DNA of 46,554 bases from Deltaproteobacteria bacterium (GTDB lineage: Bacteria; Desulfobacterota; Binatia; UTPRO1). The notes below the pieces were generated by a model. The model made no database searches, was not told the origin of the DNA, and saw only the letters and a list, made by a program, of their open reading frames with translations. The stretch's first letter is position 1. Every line of letters begins with the position of its first letter. Positions 16,077 through 24,360 of the stretch are shown one piece after another. The position numbers and the translations under genes were made by a program. The stretch is from NCBI GenBank assembly GCA_016200545.1, contig JACQEO010000053.1, positions 1-46,554 of the forward strand, read 5' to 3'.

Positions 16077-17105
16077 TCAAAAAGACCGGGCTTCGCAAGA
16101 TGCTTCCGGTAAGGGCTTGCGCAGCACGAAGGACGACACGCTCGTGCGGCTGAGGAGCAGCTGCACGACGGTGATCGGAATCGCCGCCGCCAAGAGCAAC
16201 GGATAGAGGGCGAGTCGGTAGGCGCCCGGGCGTTGACGGATGCCGTGCTCCGTGATCCAGGTATGCGCGCTCACGGACCAGTGATTGGCGCCCTCGAATT
16301 CCGAGCCGCTCTCCGTAAGCGAGAGGCCCGCGCTCTCGGCGTAGCGCGCCAGCATGGGCACGTCGAAGAGCACGAAGTGCCGGGGCGGATGCCAGCCCGC
16401 CCAGTACTTTCCAAAGAGGCGGCGATCCCACGTGTCGATATTCGGCGTGACGCCGCGAATGTTGCCGCCGGGCCGGAGCAGCGAGGCCAGCATCCGCAGC
16501 GTCGCTTTCGGATCCGGCACGTGCTCGATGACGTGGTTGAAGAGGATCAGGTCGACGCTTTCCGACGCGAAGAGCTTCGGGAGATCCACCTCCGTTCCCA
16601 CATGGGCCTCGATGCCGGCGGCACGCAGCATCTGCACTTGCGCCTCGCACGGATCGACGCCGACGAAGCGCTGCCTCGGCTTTCCCGCGCCCTGCAGCGC
16701 CCTGAGCCAGTGACCGTTACCGCAGCCGAAGTCGAGGAGCACACCGTTCTCGGGAAGCAACGGCAGGATCTCGCGCTTCTTCAGCCAGACCATGATGCGG
16801 TAGAGGAAGGCCATGAACCGGCCCGGCGGCGGGCACTGCGCGAAGCAGCCGTATTCCGCCGGGTAGTAGCGAAAGATCTCCTCGGCGTCGGGGCGCGGAT
16901 TCTGATACACGAGATCGCAGCGGCGGCAGCGCACGAAGCGAAAGGAACGCCGCGCCCACGCCTCGTCGATCACGCCCAGATACTCGTAGTCGGCGTCGAC
17001 GGTGGTGACGACGTCGAAATCGTCTGCGCCGCACTGATTGCACGACACCGCGATGAGCGGCCGCGGCGTTTCGGATCGGGCCGCCGGGAGGGCCGTGCCG
17101 CTCAC
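16077..17105 (-). CDS. Zinc-ribbon SAM methyltransferase (type 23), copy 2
   Basis: A 342-residue protein with the same plan as the gene at 13973-15022: CNQCGADDFDVV and CRRCDLVYQNPRP form the zinc ribbon, LLDFGCGNGHWL is motif I, FNHVIEHVPDP follows, and TPNIDTWDRRLFGKYWAGWH corresponds to TPNIDSLDARRFSNHYWGGY of copy 1. A hydrophobic stretch near the C-terminus (ALYPLLLAAAIPITVVQLLL) may touch the membrane. The GTG at 17105 overlaps the stop of the upstream desaturase gene as GTGA, so this start is well supported. Substrate unknown; a product of the neighbouring desaturase is a reasonable guess. Confidence 0.82.
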   Translation of the reverse strand: MSGTALPAARSETPRPLIAVSCNQCGADDFDVVTTVDADYEYLGVIDEAWARRSFRFVRCRRCDLVYQNPRPDAEEIFRYYPAEYGCFAQCPPPGRFMAFLYRIMVWLKKREILPLLPENGVLLDFGCGNGHWLRALQGAGKPRQRFVGVDPCEAQVQMLRAAGIEAHVGTEVDLPKLFASESVDLILFNHVIEHVPDPKATLRMLASLLRPGGNIRGVTPNIDTWDRRLFGKYWAGWHPPRHFVLFDVPMLARYAESAGLSLTESGSEFEGANHWSVSAHTWITEHGIRQRPGAYRLALYPLLLAAAIPITVVQLLLSRTSVSSFVLRKPLPEASCEARSF

Positions 17106-18073
17106 GAGTTCACCCTCGCATTCGAAGCACCCGAGGGCAGCGCCGCATCGATGCTCGCGAGATGCTCGCGCAGCCGCGCGACGTAGCCGCCGCCCTGCCG
17201 TGTACCGGGATAGACGTGCCCCGCCGCGTCGAGCGCGCTCTGGAGCGCTGCCAGCCGGAAATGCGGCACCGTCGGGAACGCGTGGTGCAACGCGTGAAAA
17301 TAGAAGTGGCAGGGCGACAGGAAGAAGCGTTCCACAAGCCCAGGGGCAAAGTCGTGCAGTCGCTCCACCGGCGCCACATCGTCGCGCAGAGCAGCATGTT
17401 CGACGAAGGCGCGCACGGCGACGTAGAAGCTCGCGAATGTCGCCAACGGACCGAGCCAGAGCGCAATGTACTCCCACCAGCGGCCGAAGAGCGCGAAGGT
17501 GACGAAGAGCAGCGCCTGCACGGCGACGATGCGAATCATCTCGGAACCCGCGGTCGGAGCCGCGGAGTCCGCCGCCGCGGACTCTGCCTCGACGGCGATC
17601 CGCGGCTGGCGGGAGAACAGCGCGCTCCAGACCGTGGCCACCAGCTGCGAGCCGAGCAGACGCCCGGCGAGGTAGAGGCGCAGGCGACCCGCAGGAAGGC
17701 GTCCTTCATTGCTGTAGTTCACCCAGTCGGGATCCGACGGAGCGCCGACCAGCCGATGATGCTGCAGGTGGCGCTCCCGGTCGTGATGAAAAGGAACGCC
17801 GAGCGGATAGGAGTAGATCCACGCACCCACCCAATCGTTGAGGCGGCGATTCGTGAAGCAGAGGCGGTGCCAACCTTCGTGGGAAAGGTTGACGAGGGAG
17901 TGCTGAAGGCCACCGATCAGGGCTGCCGCCACGAGATAGACGACGGGGTTCGCGGCGGCGTGCGCCACGCCGATCACAATCACGATCGCGCTCGTGGTGG
18001 CGAGCGCGTCGAGGGCGCCGCGCACGAAGGAAACCTGGCCGTGCGCTTTGCGGAGTTCGAGGGCCGAGCTCAA
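17102..18073 (-). CDS. Membrane fatty-acid-desaturase-family protein, copy 2
   Basis: A 323-residue di-iron membrane enzyme with histidine boxes HEGWH, HLQHH and HALHH (FYFHALHHAFPTVPHF) and hydrophobic segments around AIVIVIGVAHA and VVYLVAAALIGGL. It is the first gene of the four-gene set. The start appears to be a TTG at 18073 with GGGGTG four bases upstream; a GTG 17 codons in is an alternative. It is more diverged from copy 1 than the two methyltransferases are from each other, so the pairs may act on different positions of one molecule or on different molecules. Confidence 0.83.
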   Translation of the reverse strand: MSSALELRKAHGQVSFVRGALDALATTSAIVIVIGVAHAAANPVVYLVAAALIGGLQHSLVNLSHEGWHRLCFTNRRLNDWVGAWIYSYPLGVPFHHDRERHLQHHRLVGAPSDPDWVNYSNEGRLPAGRLRLYLAGRLLGSQLVATVWSALFSRQPRIAVEAESAAADSAAPTAGSEMIRIVAVQALLFVTFALFGRWWEYIALWLGPLATFASFYVAVRAFVEHAALRDDVAPVERLHDFAPGLVERFFLSPCHFYFHALHHAFPTVPHFRLAALQSALDAAGHVYPGTRQGGGYVARLREHLASIDAALPSGASNARVNS

Positions 18074-18438
18074 TGGACACCCCGGGCGACATCATCGAGA
18101 AGTTTCGTCGACTGGTTGCGCCGCAGGTCGTTGACCTGGGAGGGCGATACTTGGAGCAAATCCGCGGCCATGGCAGCTCAGAGGTTGTAGTACAGAACGA
18201 CTGACAAGTATAGGATGGAAAATGAGGCGCCGGTCAAGACGCACCGCGGCGGCGTGTGCGGGTCGGAGGTTGACGGCAAGATCGGATCCGCTGGAAGGTC
18301 GCCGCGCGCCTGCTCACGATCTGACGATAGCAAGACCCTCGGCTTCGCCTATGCGCTCGACGATCACGCCGGAGAGTATTCGTTGACGATTCTGAGCTCA
18401 TTTCTTACCTTGCGACGATTGCGTAGGGATTGATCGCC
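18074..18438. other. Intergenic region with divergent candidate promoters
   Basis: This 365-bp gap between divergent genes has no convincing gene. A 72-codon frame at 18215 on the plus strand has no recognisable family and no ribosome site. Toward the desaturase set, TTGACC (18232-18237) and TATACT (18207-18212) lie 19 bp apart on the minus strand. Toward the TPR gene, TTGACG (18383-18388) and TACCTT (18406-18411) lie 17 bp apart on the plus strand. Base composition drops compared with both sides from about 18180 on. Confidence 0.45.
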
Positions 18439-19077
18439 ATGGTCCACAAGAGGACGGTCGTAGCCTGCTTGATGTTGCTATTGCTCATCGCTGGCGGCGT
18501 CGCGTGGTGGCGAAATAGCTCACCTGACTTTTTTGCGGTCATGTCTACGGGCGAGAGCCTGGCCCGGGACGAAAAGTACGCGGAGGCACTAAAGCAATAC
18601 GCGATGTGCCTCGAGATGAAGCCCCGCGACGTCGATGTCCTGAACAATGTGCAATACGTGGCCGAGCAAGCGACTGAGAAGAAGGACTTCGACACAGCGA
18701 TCGACGCCTACCAAACCCTGATAGCGCAAACCCCTACCGCCGCATTCTATGACGCTCTAGGGAAGATCTACGGCAAAGAGCTCGGCGACCTGCCGAAGGC
18801 ACAGGCCTATCTGGAAAACGGCTTGGCGATCGACCCTGCGAATTCTGCGATCATCGCCAAGCTGGGGATCGTATACGCGATGACCGGAAATGTGGACAAA
18901 TCCATCGAGCTGTTTGATCGGGCGATAGCGATCGACCCTACGGATGCGGGGGCCTATTTCAATAAGGGAAGGGCGTTGCGTCAGACGGGGAGGATCGCCG
19001 AGGGAGATCAGTTGATGGCAAAAGCTCGCCAGATGGATCCAAACCTAGAGACGGCTCCGGATCCGGAGCGAGAATAG
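18439..19077 (+). CDS. Membrane-anchored TPR protein
   Basis: A 212-residue protein with an N-terminal signal anchor (VVACLMLLLLIAGGVAWW) and about four tetratricopeptide repeats, for example DEKYAEALKQYAMCLEMKP, ELGDLPKAQAYLENGLAIDP, TGNVDKSIELFDRAIAIDP and TGRIAEGDQLMAKARQMDP. TPR arrays bind partner proteins; it would face the periplasm. The ATG at 18439 is chosen because AGGGA lies nine bases upstream. Codon use is clearly less GC-rich than in neighbouring genes, which suggests later acquisition. It is monocistronic and converges on ftsK. Function unknown. Confidence 0.75.
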   Translation: MVHKRTVVACLMLLLLIAGGVAWWRNSSPDFFAVMSTGESLARDEKYAEALKQYAMCLEMKPRDVDVLNNVQYVAEQATEKKDFDTAIDAYQTLIAQTPTAAFYDALGKIYGKELGDLPKAQAYLENGLAIDPANSAIIAKLGIVYAMTGNVDKSIELFDRAIAIDPTDAGAYFNKGRALRQTGRIAEGDQLMAKARQMDPNLETAPDPERE

Positions 19078-19095
19078 GCGCGGCGCGCGCCGTCG

Positions 19096-21411
19096 TCACT
19101 CGTCGATTCTGCGCGCCAACACCTCGCGTGGCCGCGCTCCTTCCGCCGTCGAGACGACGCCCTCGCGTTCCATGCGCTCGATCATCCGTGCCGCGCGATT
19201 GTAGCCGACTCGCAGTCGGCGCTGGAGCCAGGAGATCGACGCTTGCCGGCTCTCGGTCACAACGCGCACGGCCTGATCGTACATCTCGTCGTGAAGGTCC
19301 TCGCCCTCCTCCTCGGCGGCCTCGTCGTCGCCCTCGAGGAGCTCCATCTTGTACTGCGGGCCGCCCTGCGCCTTCCAGAAATCCACGACCTTCTGGATCT
19401 CGCCCTCGGAAACCCAGGCGCCGTGGATGCGGGTGACGCGCGCAGTCCCGGGTGGCAGGAAGAGGCAGTCACCCTCACCGAGCAGGCGCTCGCTGCCGAT
19501 CGCGTCGAGGATCGTCCGTGAGTCGATGCGCGAGGTCACCTGGAAGGAGATGCGCGCCGGGAAGTTCGCCTTGATGAGGCCGGTGATCACGTCGACCGAC
19601 GGTCGCTGGGTCGCGAGGATCAGGTGGATGCCGGCGGCGCGCGCCTTCTGCGCCAGGCGGGTGATCGACTCCTCGACGTCGCGACCAACCGTCATCATGA
19701 GGTCGGCGAGCTCGTCGACGATGATGACGATGCGCGGCAGGTGCTCGTGGACGAACGCCTCGCCGTCGCGCAGCGGCATCGGCGGTGCGACCCATTCCTC
19801 GTCCTCGGACTCCTCGGGCGTCGTGAGCTCGATCACACCGGCGCGCTTCTCCGCGGCCTCGGCGGCGAGGAGGCGGTTGTAGCTGTCGATGCTGCGCATG
19901 CCCTTATCGCGCAACATGCGGTAGCGCAGGTCCATCTGCCGCATGACGTTGGCGAGGGCATACGCCGCCTTTTTCGGATCCGTCACGACCGGCACGAGAA
20001 GATGCGGGATGCTGTCGTAGACGGAGAGCTCGAGCATCTTCGGATCGATCATGATGAAGCGCACGTCGGCCGGGCTCGCCTTGTAGAGGATGCTCATGAT
20101 CATGGCGTTCAACGACACCGACTTGCCGGTGCCGGTCGCGCCCGCCATGAGAAGGTGCGGCATCTTCGCGAGATCGGCGACGTGAGTGTTGCCGGTCGTG
20201 TCCTTGCCGAGCGCGAGCGTCAGCGTCGACTCCGAGCGTTGGAATTGCTCGCTCTGGATAATCTCGCGGAGGCAGACTCTCTCGCGCCTCGGGTTCGACA
20301 CCTCGATGCCGACGACGGGCTTCCCGGGGATCGGCGCCAGGATGCGGACGCTGTGCGCGCGGAGCGCCATCGAGAGGTCGTCCGCGAGGGTGACGATGCG
20401 GTTGACCTTCACGCCGGCCGCGGGCTCGAATTCGAAGGTCGTGATCACCGGGCCGGGCCGCACCGCGACGACCTTCCCTTCGACGCCGAAGTCGGCGAGC
20501 TTGGATTGAAGAATCCGCGAGCTCGCGATCAGCGCCTCCTCGTCGACGCGCACGCCGCTGTCGATCGGCGGGTCGAGGAAGCTCGCCGGCGGCAGCTCAT
20601 ATGACGCGCCCGGCGCGAAGTGAAACTCCTCCTGCTTGAGCGGCCTCGGCTCCTTCTTGCCGCTCTTCTCGGGACGCGACTCCGGCTCGTTCACGAGGAT
20701 CGGCGGCGGCGCCGAGACGCGCGCCTTCTTGGCGTCGCGCTCGCGCGTCTCGGGATCACGCGGCTCGCGCTCGCGCCGGTCGCGTGCGGGCGGAAGGTCG
20801 GTGGTCTCGGTCTCGTCGCCGCGACGTCGCGGCCGCCAGCGCGCGACCGCGGCACCGAGCAGGTGGCGCGCCGCCGCCGCGCGCCGCGCCGCCGCTTGCA
20901 CGCCACCGACGAGCGAGCCGCCGGTCGCGATCATCGACGTCAGGAGAAGACCGGTGAGCACGATCATCACCGCACCCGCGGTGCTGAAGAGACCACGCAG
21001 CTCGAAGGCGAAGAAGCCCCCCACCCAGCCGCCGGCGGACGCCTCGCGGCCCAGGCCGCGCACCAGCGCGAGCGTCGTCGCGATCAGCAGGAGCTGCGCC
21101 GTGAGCGCGCCGCCCCGCGCCAGCGACAACGCGATCGGCATCCCGCGCAGCACCAGCAAGGCGACGAACACGATGAAGGCCGGGACGAGGAAGGCCGCGA
21201 GGCCGAACGCCTGCACGAAGAGGTCGGCGAGGAGATGGCCGACCGGCCCGCCCGCGTTGACGCTCGCGTGGCCGGAGACATAGGTGAGGAAGCTGATCGC
21301 GAGGTAGCACGCGCCGGCGATCGCGAAGATCGCCTCGACCTCGTGCCACAATGTGGACGAGCCGCGACCCTTTTCCCCGCTCTCCCGCGCTACTCGTGCG
21401 CTCCGCCCCAC
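19096..21411 (-). CDS. ftsK: DNA translocase FtsK/SpoIIIE
   Basis: A 771-residue septal DNA pump that moves chromosome ends during division. Four or five N-terminal transmembrane helices (about 25-165) are followed by a charged linker (about 190-260), the alpha/beta RecA-like motor with Walker A GATGTGKS (424-431), Walker B IVIIVDELADL, and QRPSVDVITGLIKANFPAR, then a C-terminal gamma winged helix (LQRRLRVGYNRAARMIERME) that reads the KOPS/SRS guide sequence. The GTG start at 21411 has GAGAGGGG just before it. An acidic stretch (DDEAAEEEGEDLHDE) precedes gamma. Length is typical of the compact form. Confidence 0.95.
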   Translation of the reverse strand: MGRSARVARESGEKGRGSSTLWHEVEAIFAIAGACYLAISFLTYVSGHASVNAGGPVGHLLADLFVQAFGLAAFLVPAFIVFVALLVLRGMPIALSLARGGALTAQLLLIATTLALVRGLGREASAGGWVGGFFAFELRGLFSTAGAVMIVLTGLLLTSMIATGGSLVGGVQAAARRAAAARHLLGAAVARWRPRRRGDETETTDLPPARDRREREPRDPETRERDAKKARVSAPPPILVNEPESRPEKSGKKEPRPLKQEEFHFAPGASYELPPASFLDPPIDSGVRVDEEALIASSRILQSKLADFGVEGKVVAVRPGPVITTFEFEPAAGVKVNRIVTLADDLSMALRAHSVRILAPIPGKPVVGIEVSNPRRERVCLREIIQSEQFQRSESTLTLALGKDTTGNTHVADLAKMPHLLMAGATGTGKSVSLNAMIMSILYKASPADVRFIMIDPKMLELSVYDSIPHLLVPVVTDPKKAAYALANVMRQMDLRYRMLRDKGMRSIDSYNRLLAAEAAEKRAGVIELTTPEESEDEEWVAPPMPLRDGEAFVHEHLPRIVIIVDELADLMMTVGRDVEESITRLAQKARAAGIHLILATQRPSVDVITGLIKANFPARISFQVTSRIDSRTILDAIGSERLLGEGDCLFLPPGTARVTRIHGAWVSEGEIQKVVDFWKAQGGPQYKMELLEGDDEAAEEEGEDLHDEMYDQAVRVVTESRQASISWLQRRLRVGYNRAARMIERMEREGVVSTAEGARPREVLARRIDE

Positions 21412-21489
21412 GTTCCCCTCTCCGCAGGCGCCAGCATTGTCACGATCCCGGCGCCGAGCGCAAGTCCGCGCCGCTGCGCTCCGTTCACC

Positions 21490-21715
21490 TCAGATCAGGC
21501 GGCGCAACTGCTCAGGTGTGATGTGCGCATCCTTCAGAATCGTCGCCAAGCGCTTCGGGCCGACACGTTCCGTTTCGTGGACGGCGAACAGCATCCTCCT
21601 GCCGTCTTGGTGCACGAGGAACCGGTGGCTGCCATGTCGCCGCGCCTCCTGAAAACCGGCACGCAGCAAGCGCGGCCAGGACTCGGCGTGCGGGAAGCTC
21701 GGGGAGTCGCGCCAC
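21490..21715 (-). pseudogene. hicA: HicA-type mRNA interferase toxin, frameshifted
   Basis: From a GTG at 21715 the frame reads MARLPELPARRVLAAL and then loses sense. Shifting by one base near 21665-21672 restores LLRAGFQEARRHGSHRFLV and continues through VHETERVGPKRLATILKD to a stop at 21490. The joined product is a full-length HicA/YcfA toxin (about 74 residues) with the catalytic histidine in HGSHRF. A single-base indel thus separates the start from the active site. It follows hicB by three bases. The shift could be biological loss of a toxin or an assembly error; only reads can tell. Confidence 0.8.
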
Positions 21716-21718
21716 CTG

Positions 21719-21916
21719 TCAGGCGGCGACTTCGACTTCGACGGCGACTAGCGGCTGTCGCGGAGGTTTCTGGCCCTGGCTCCGCAGCGAGTCCACGTAG
21801 AACTGCAACGCGCGCCGAGCGCGGCCGACGGCCAGCTGGCGAGTGCGCCCGTAGACGTGGCAACCGGGTACTTCTGGGACCGAGGCGATGAAGCGCCCGT
21901 TACCAAAAAGACTGAA
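21719..21916 (-). pseudogene. hicB: HicB-type antitoxin, N-terminus missing or uncertain
   Basis: The frame reads FSLFGNGRFIASVPEVPGC and then VYGRTRQLAVGRARRALQF before ending VEVEVAA, matching the HicB fold (a strand, VPEVPGC turn, then a long helix). No good start codon stands in this frame just upstream; the nearest GTG (21921) is out of frame. The start of the gene seems to have been lost at a junction with the plus-strand CopG-type gene around 21905-21925. It is the partner of the frameshifted hicA directly downstream. Confidence 0.65.
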
Positions 21917-21925
21917 CGCACGCGA

Positions 21926-22138
21926 GTGGACGCTCAGGTGAAGGAGTTCGAGCGGCGCGACCTCGGCGAAGACATCAGGCGATCCGGCTCCGGGAAAATG
22001 CTCCGCCGCTCGCGAACGACATCGATCACGCTGGACCACAACTTGATCGAGAAGCTCCGTGCCAAAGGAGTGAAACGGGGTCTCGGATACCAGACGATGC
22101 TCAAGATGATCGTCATGGAGCATCTCGACGAGTACTGA
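21926..22138 (+). CDS. CopG/ribbon-helix-helix antitoxin-like protein
   Basis: About 70 residues from a GTG at 21926: VDAQVKEFERRDLGEDIRRS then TTSITLDHNLIEKLRAKGVK and GLGYQTMLKMIVMEHLDEY. This is the C-terminal ribbon-helix-helix of CopG-type antitoxins, where the beta strand TTSITL contacts DNA. Conserved-looking residues (TKKTERTR) continue upstream of the GTG in the same frame, so the natural start may be lost at the junction with hicB. No toxin gene follows on this strand. It may be an orphan or a remnant. Confidence 0.6.
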   Translation: MDAQVKEFERRDLGEDIRRSGSGKMLRRSRTTSITLDHNLIEKLRAKGVKRGLGYQTMLKMIVMEHLDEY

Positions 22139-22250
22139 CCGGGGTACCCCCGAGATCCTCGAGCAGCGCCTTCGCGGCGATGAGATCGCGCGTGGCGAAG
22201 CCTTCGGTGAACCAGGCGTAGCCGAGGTTGACATGCGCCCGACTTTCGTG
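22113..22250 (-). pseudogene. C-terminal scrap of an adenylate-cyclase/ATPase-type protein
   Basis: The minus strand encodes RAHVNLGYAWFTEGFATRD then LIAAKALLEDLGG. The pattern WFTEGFxTxDLxxAKALLxxL is the extreme C-terminus of large proteins combining a class III nucleotide cyclase, a predicted ATPase and TPR repeats. Only about 35 residues remain and nothing upstream resembles the rest, so this is a remnant. It overlaps the end of the CopG-type gene and adjoins the promoter of the HNH gene. The family link is from memory of the motif. Confidence 0.55.
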
Positions 22251-22256
22251 TATTCT
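22228..22256 (+). promoter_or_regulatory. Sigma-70-type promoter for the HNH endonuclease gene
   Basis: TTGACA (22228-22233) and TATTCT (22251-22256) are 17 bp apart on the plus strand, close to consensus in a GC-rich background. The HNH gene ATG at 22316 lies about 55 bases beyond. The promoter lies in the remains of the cyclase-type gene. Confidence 0.6.
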
Positions 22257-22315
22257 TCGCCTCAAGAGATCCGATACTCCCGAATATACGGATTCCTCTC
22301 GATCGAGTTTGGCGC

Positions 22316-24352
22316 ATGGAGCCCCTGTCAGCATGGTGGCGGCGACGGCGAATCAACGGTCGCAGCCGTCGCTCTCTCGGTAGTCACGCCCGGCGCGCGC
22401 GTTCGACCACTTCCCTCCAACGCCGCGAGTCGGAGGCCGATGTCGAACGTGCCAGCAGGTCGGAGCGCGCGCGTTTTGCCACAGGGATCGACCTCGAGCT
22501 GCAGGTGGCGTGTCGCGTCGAAGCGACGGCGCGCCGGGAGTTCGGCTGCGCGGCGCACTTGCTCCTACGTCACCACCTGTATCGGCGCCTCGGGTTCGTC
22601 CGGCTCGCCGACTACGCGCGCGAGCGCCTCGGCGTCTCGGCGCGCACGGTGCAAGCGGCGGCCTGGCTCGCGACACGGCTCGACGCGCTTCCGGCCCTCT
22701 CGACGGCCTTCGATCGTTCCGAGATCTCGTGGACGCAGGCGCGTGCGCTGTGCGCCGTCGCGTCCGCGGCAGACGAGGATCGCTGGCTGGCGCTCGCCCA
22801 CCACCACAGGGTCGAGGAGCTGCAGCGTCTAGCCAGAGGCGCGCGTCCTCCAAGCGGCGTTCCCGTCGACCCGGATCGTGATGCGAATGACATCGACGGC
22901 GAGCCCGCCGTGCGCTGGCGCCTCGCCTGCCCGGCGCGGGTGCGCGCTCTCTGGCGCCGTGCGCTCGAGCTCGCCTCGCGAATGGCAGGCGAGCCGCTTG
23001 CGGACTGGCGTGCGGCCGAGATCATCGCGGCCGAGGGTTCTTCGGGCCGCCCGGCGGGCGCCTCGATCGGCGAGCGCGCGCTCCTCACCGCGCTTCGGCT
23101 TGCGCGGCGCGCCCGCCATTCGGGAGCGTCCGTTGCCGCCGCTGATCGGTGCACGCCCACCGATCCGCGCATGACGGCGCACCAACCCGTCACCGCCGCA
23201 CCATGGCCAGATCCGCAGCCGAGCGGCGCGACGGTGCGCCACGTGCCCGGTCGTTCGCTCGTCGCGCTCACCCCTGCCGACCCGTTCGCGCTGGACGCGC
23301 GGCTGCTGGCGACGATGCGCGCCATTCAAACGAGCGAGCCACGAATCGGGCGCCTGCTGCGCGTGATTGTCGACCATCGCTTCTATCGGCTTCTCGGCTT
23401 CGACTCGCTCGAGGCGTACGTGCGCGAGCGCCTCGGCGTCTCGATTCGCAAAGCGTGGGCGCTTCTCAAAGTCGAGAAGGCGACGCAGCGGAGCGAGGCG
23501 TTCGCACGCGCGTATCACGATGGAACGCTCTCGTGGGCGCGCGCGCTGGCGCTCTTGCCGGTGCTCGATCGGACGAACGCGGCGGCGTGGATCGCGCGGG
23601 CCGAGACCGTGACCGTGCGCAGACTTTACGACGAGATGAACTGGGTCCTCGAAGCACGCGACGCGTTGGGTGCGCGCGTCTCGCTGGATCCGCCGCCCCT
23701 CGACAGCCGACTCACGTCGCGGGTCGCCGTCGCGGCGGGCGAAGCAGAGTGCCGCAAAATGTCACTCACGACCGGCGCGCAAATCCGAGCGTCCTTCGCC
23801 TGCGACACGAACGCGCAAATCCGTGCGGTCGTCGCCCGCGACACGAACGTGCAGATCGGTGCGCACGTCGCGCAATCGGAAGTGTGTGATGTCGAGGTGA
23901 CGTTCACCGGCCCGGCGTCGGTCGTCGCGCTCCTGCGCGACGTTCTCGGTGCGTTCGCGCCGCCGGACACGCAGCGCTGGCAGGCGCTCGAGCGGCTCTT
24001 GCACCATGTGATCGCCTATTGGGACGGCGCCCCGCGACACCGCGACCCGATCTTCGAGCGCGACGGGTGGCGATGCAGCGTGCCCGGGTGCAGCTCGCGC
24101 CGGAATCTCCACGATCACCACCTGCACTACCGGTCACGTGGCGGCGGCAACGAGCAGACGAACCGGGTGGCGGTGTGCGCCGCGCATCACCTCCACGGCA
24201 TCCACCCCGGTGCGATTCGCGCGTGGGGTACGGCGCCGAGCGACGTGCATTGGGAGCTCGGCATCCGGTGGAACGCGGCGCCGCTGCTCACGTACGTCGG
24301 CGATCGGCTCTGCACTCGCGGGTCCACGTGTGAGCAACGGGCCCACGCGTGA
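22316..24352 (+). CDS. HNH endonuclease-domain protein with duplicated helical module
   Basis: A 678-residue protein. The C-terminus (about 590-645) is an HNH nuclease: RDPIFERDGWRCSVPGCSSR, then NLHDHHLHYRSRGG and VCAAHHLHGIH, with the cysteine pair of a zinc-bound form. Upstream are two copies of a helical module: YRRLGFVRLADYARERLGVS (about 90-110) and YRLLGFDSLEAYVRERLGVS (about 357-376), each followed by a SWxxARAL segment. Tandem 12-residue repeats lie at 23777-23884. Similar multi-copy HNH genes occur in many uncultured soil bacteria and may be selfish elements. No immunity gene is seen, and no restriction methylase. The start could also lie further in. Confidence 0.75.
   Translation: MEPLSAWWRRRRINGRSRRSLGSHARRARSTTSLQRRESEADVERASRSERARFATGIDLELQVACRVEATARREFGCAAHLLLRHHLYRRLGFVRLADYARERLGVSARTVQAAAWLATRLDALPALSTAFDRSEISWTQARALCAVASAADEDRWLALAHHHRVEELQRLARGARPPSGVPVDPDRDANDIDGEPAVRWRLACPARVRALWRRALELASRMAGEPLADWRAAEIIAAEGSSGRPAGASIGERALLTALRLARRARHSGASVAAADRCTPTDPRMTAHQPVTAAPWPDPQPSGATVRHVPGRSLVALTPADPFALDARLLATMRAIQTSEPRIGRLLRVIVDHRFYRLLGFDSLEAYVRERLGVSIRKAWALLKVEKATQRSEAFARAYHDGTLSWARALALLPVLDRTNAAAWIARAETVTVRRLYDEMNWVLEARDALGARVSLDPPPLDSRLTSRVAVAAGEAECRKMSLTTGAQIRASFACDTNAQIRAVVARDTNVQIGAHVAQSEVCDVEVTFTGPASVVALLRDVLGAFAPPDTQRWQALERLLHHVIAYWDGAPRHRDPIFERDGWRCSVPGCSSRRNLHDHHLHYRSRGGGNEQTNRVAVCAAHHLHGIHPGAIRAWGTAPSDVHWELGIRWNAAPLLTYVGDRLCTRGSTCEQRAHA
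23777..23884 (+). repeat. 36-bp tandem repeat inside the HNH gene
   Basis: Units at 23777-23812 and 23813-23848 differ at few positions and encode AQIRASFACDTN and AQIRAVVARDTN; a third, diverged unit at 23849-23884 encodes VQIGAHVAQSEV. The period is a multiple of three, so unit number can change without breaking the frame. The repeat lies in the linker between the second helical module and the nuclease half. Confidence 0.85.
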
Positions 24353-24360
24353 TCGTTGTC

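Noticed and set aside
18215..18433. 72-codon plus-strand open frame as a gene
   Set aside because: No family resemblance, no ribosome-binding site, and it runs through the likely promoter of the TPR gene.
23777..23884. CRISPR-like array because of 36-bp repeats
   Set aside because: The repeats are contiguous without spacers, in frame inside the HNH gene, and no cas gene is present.
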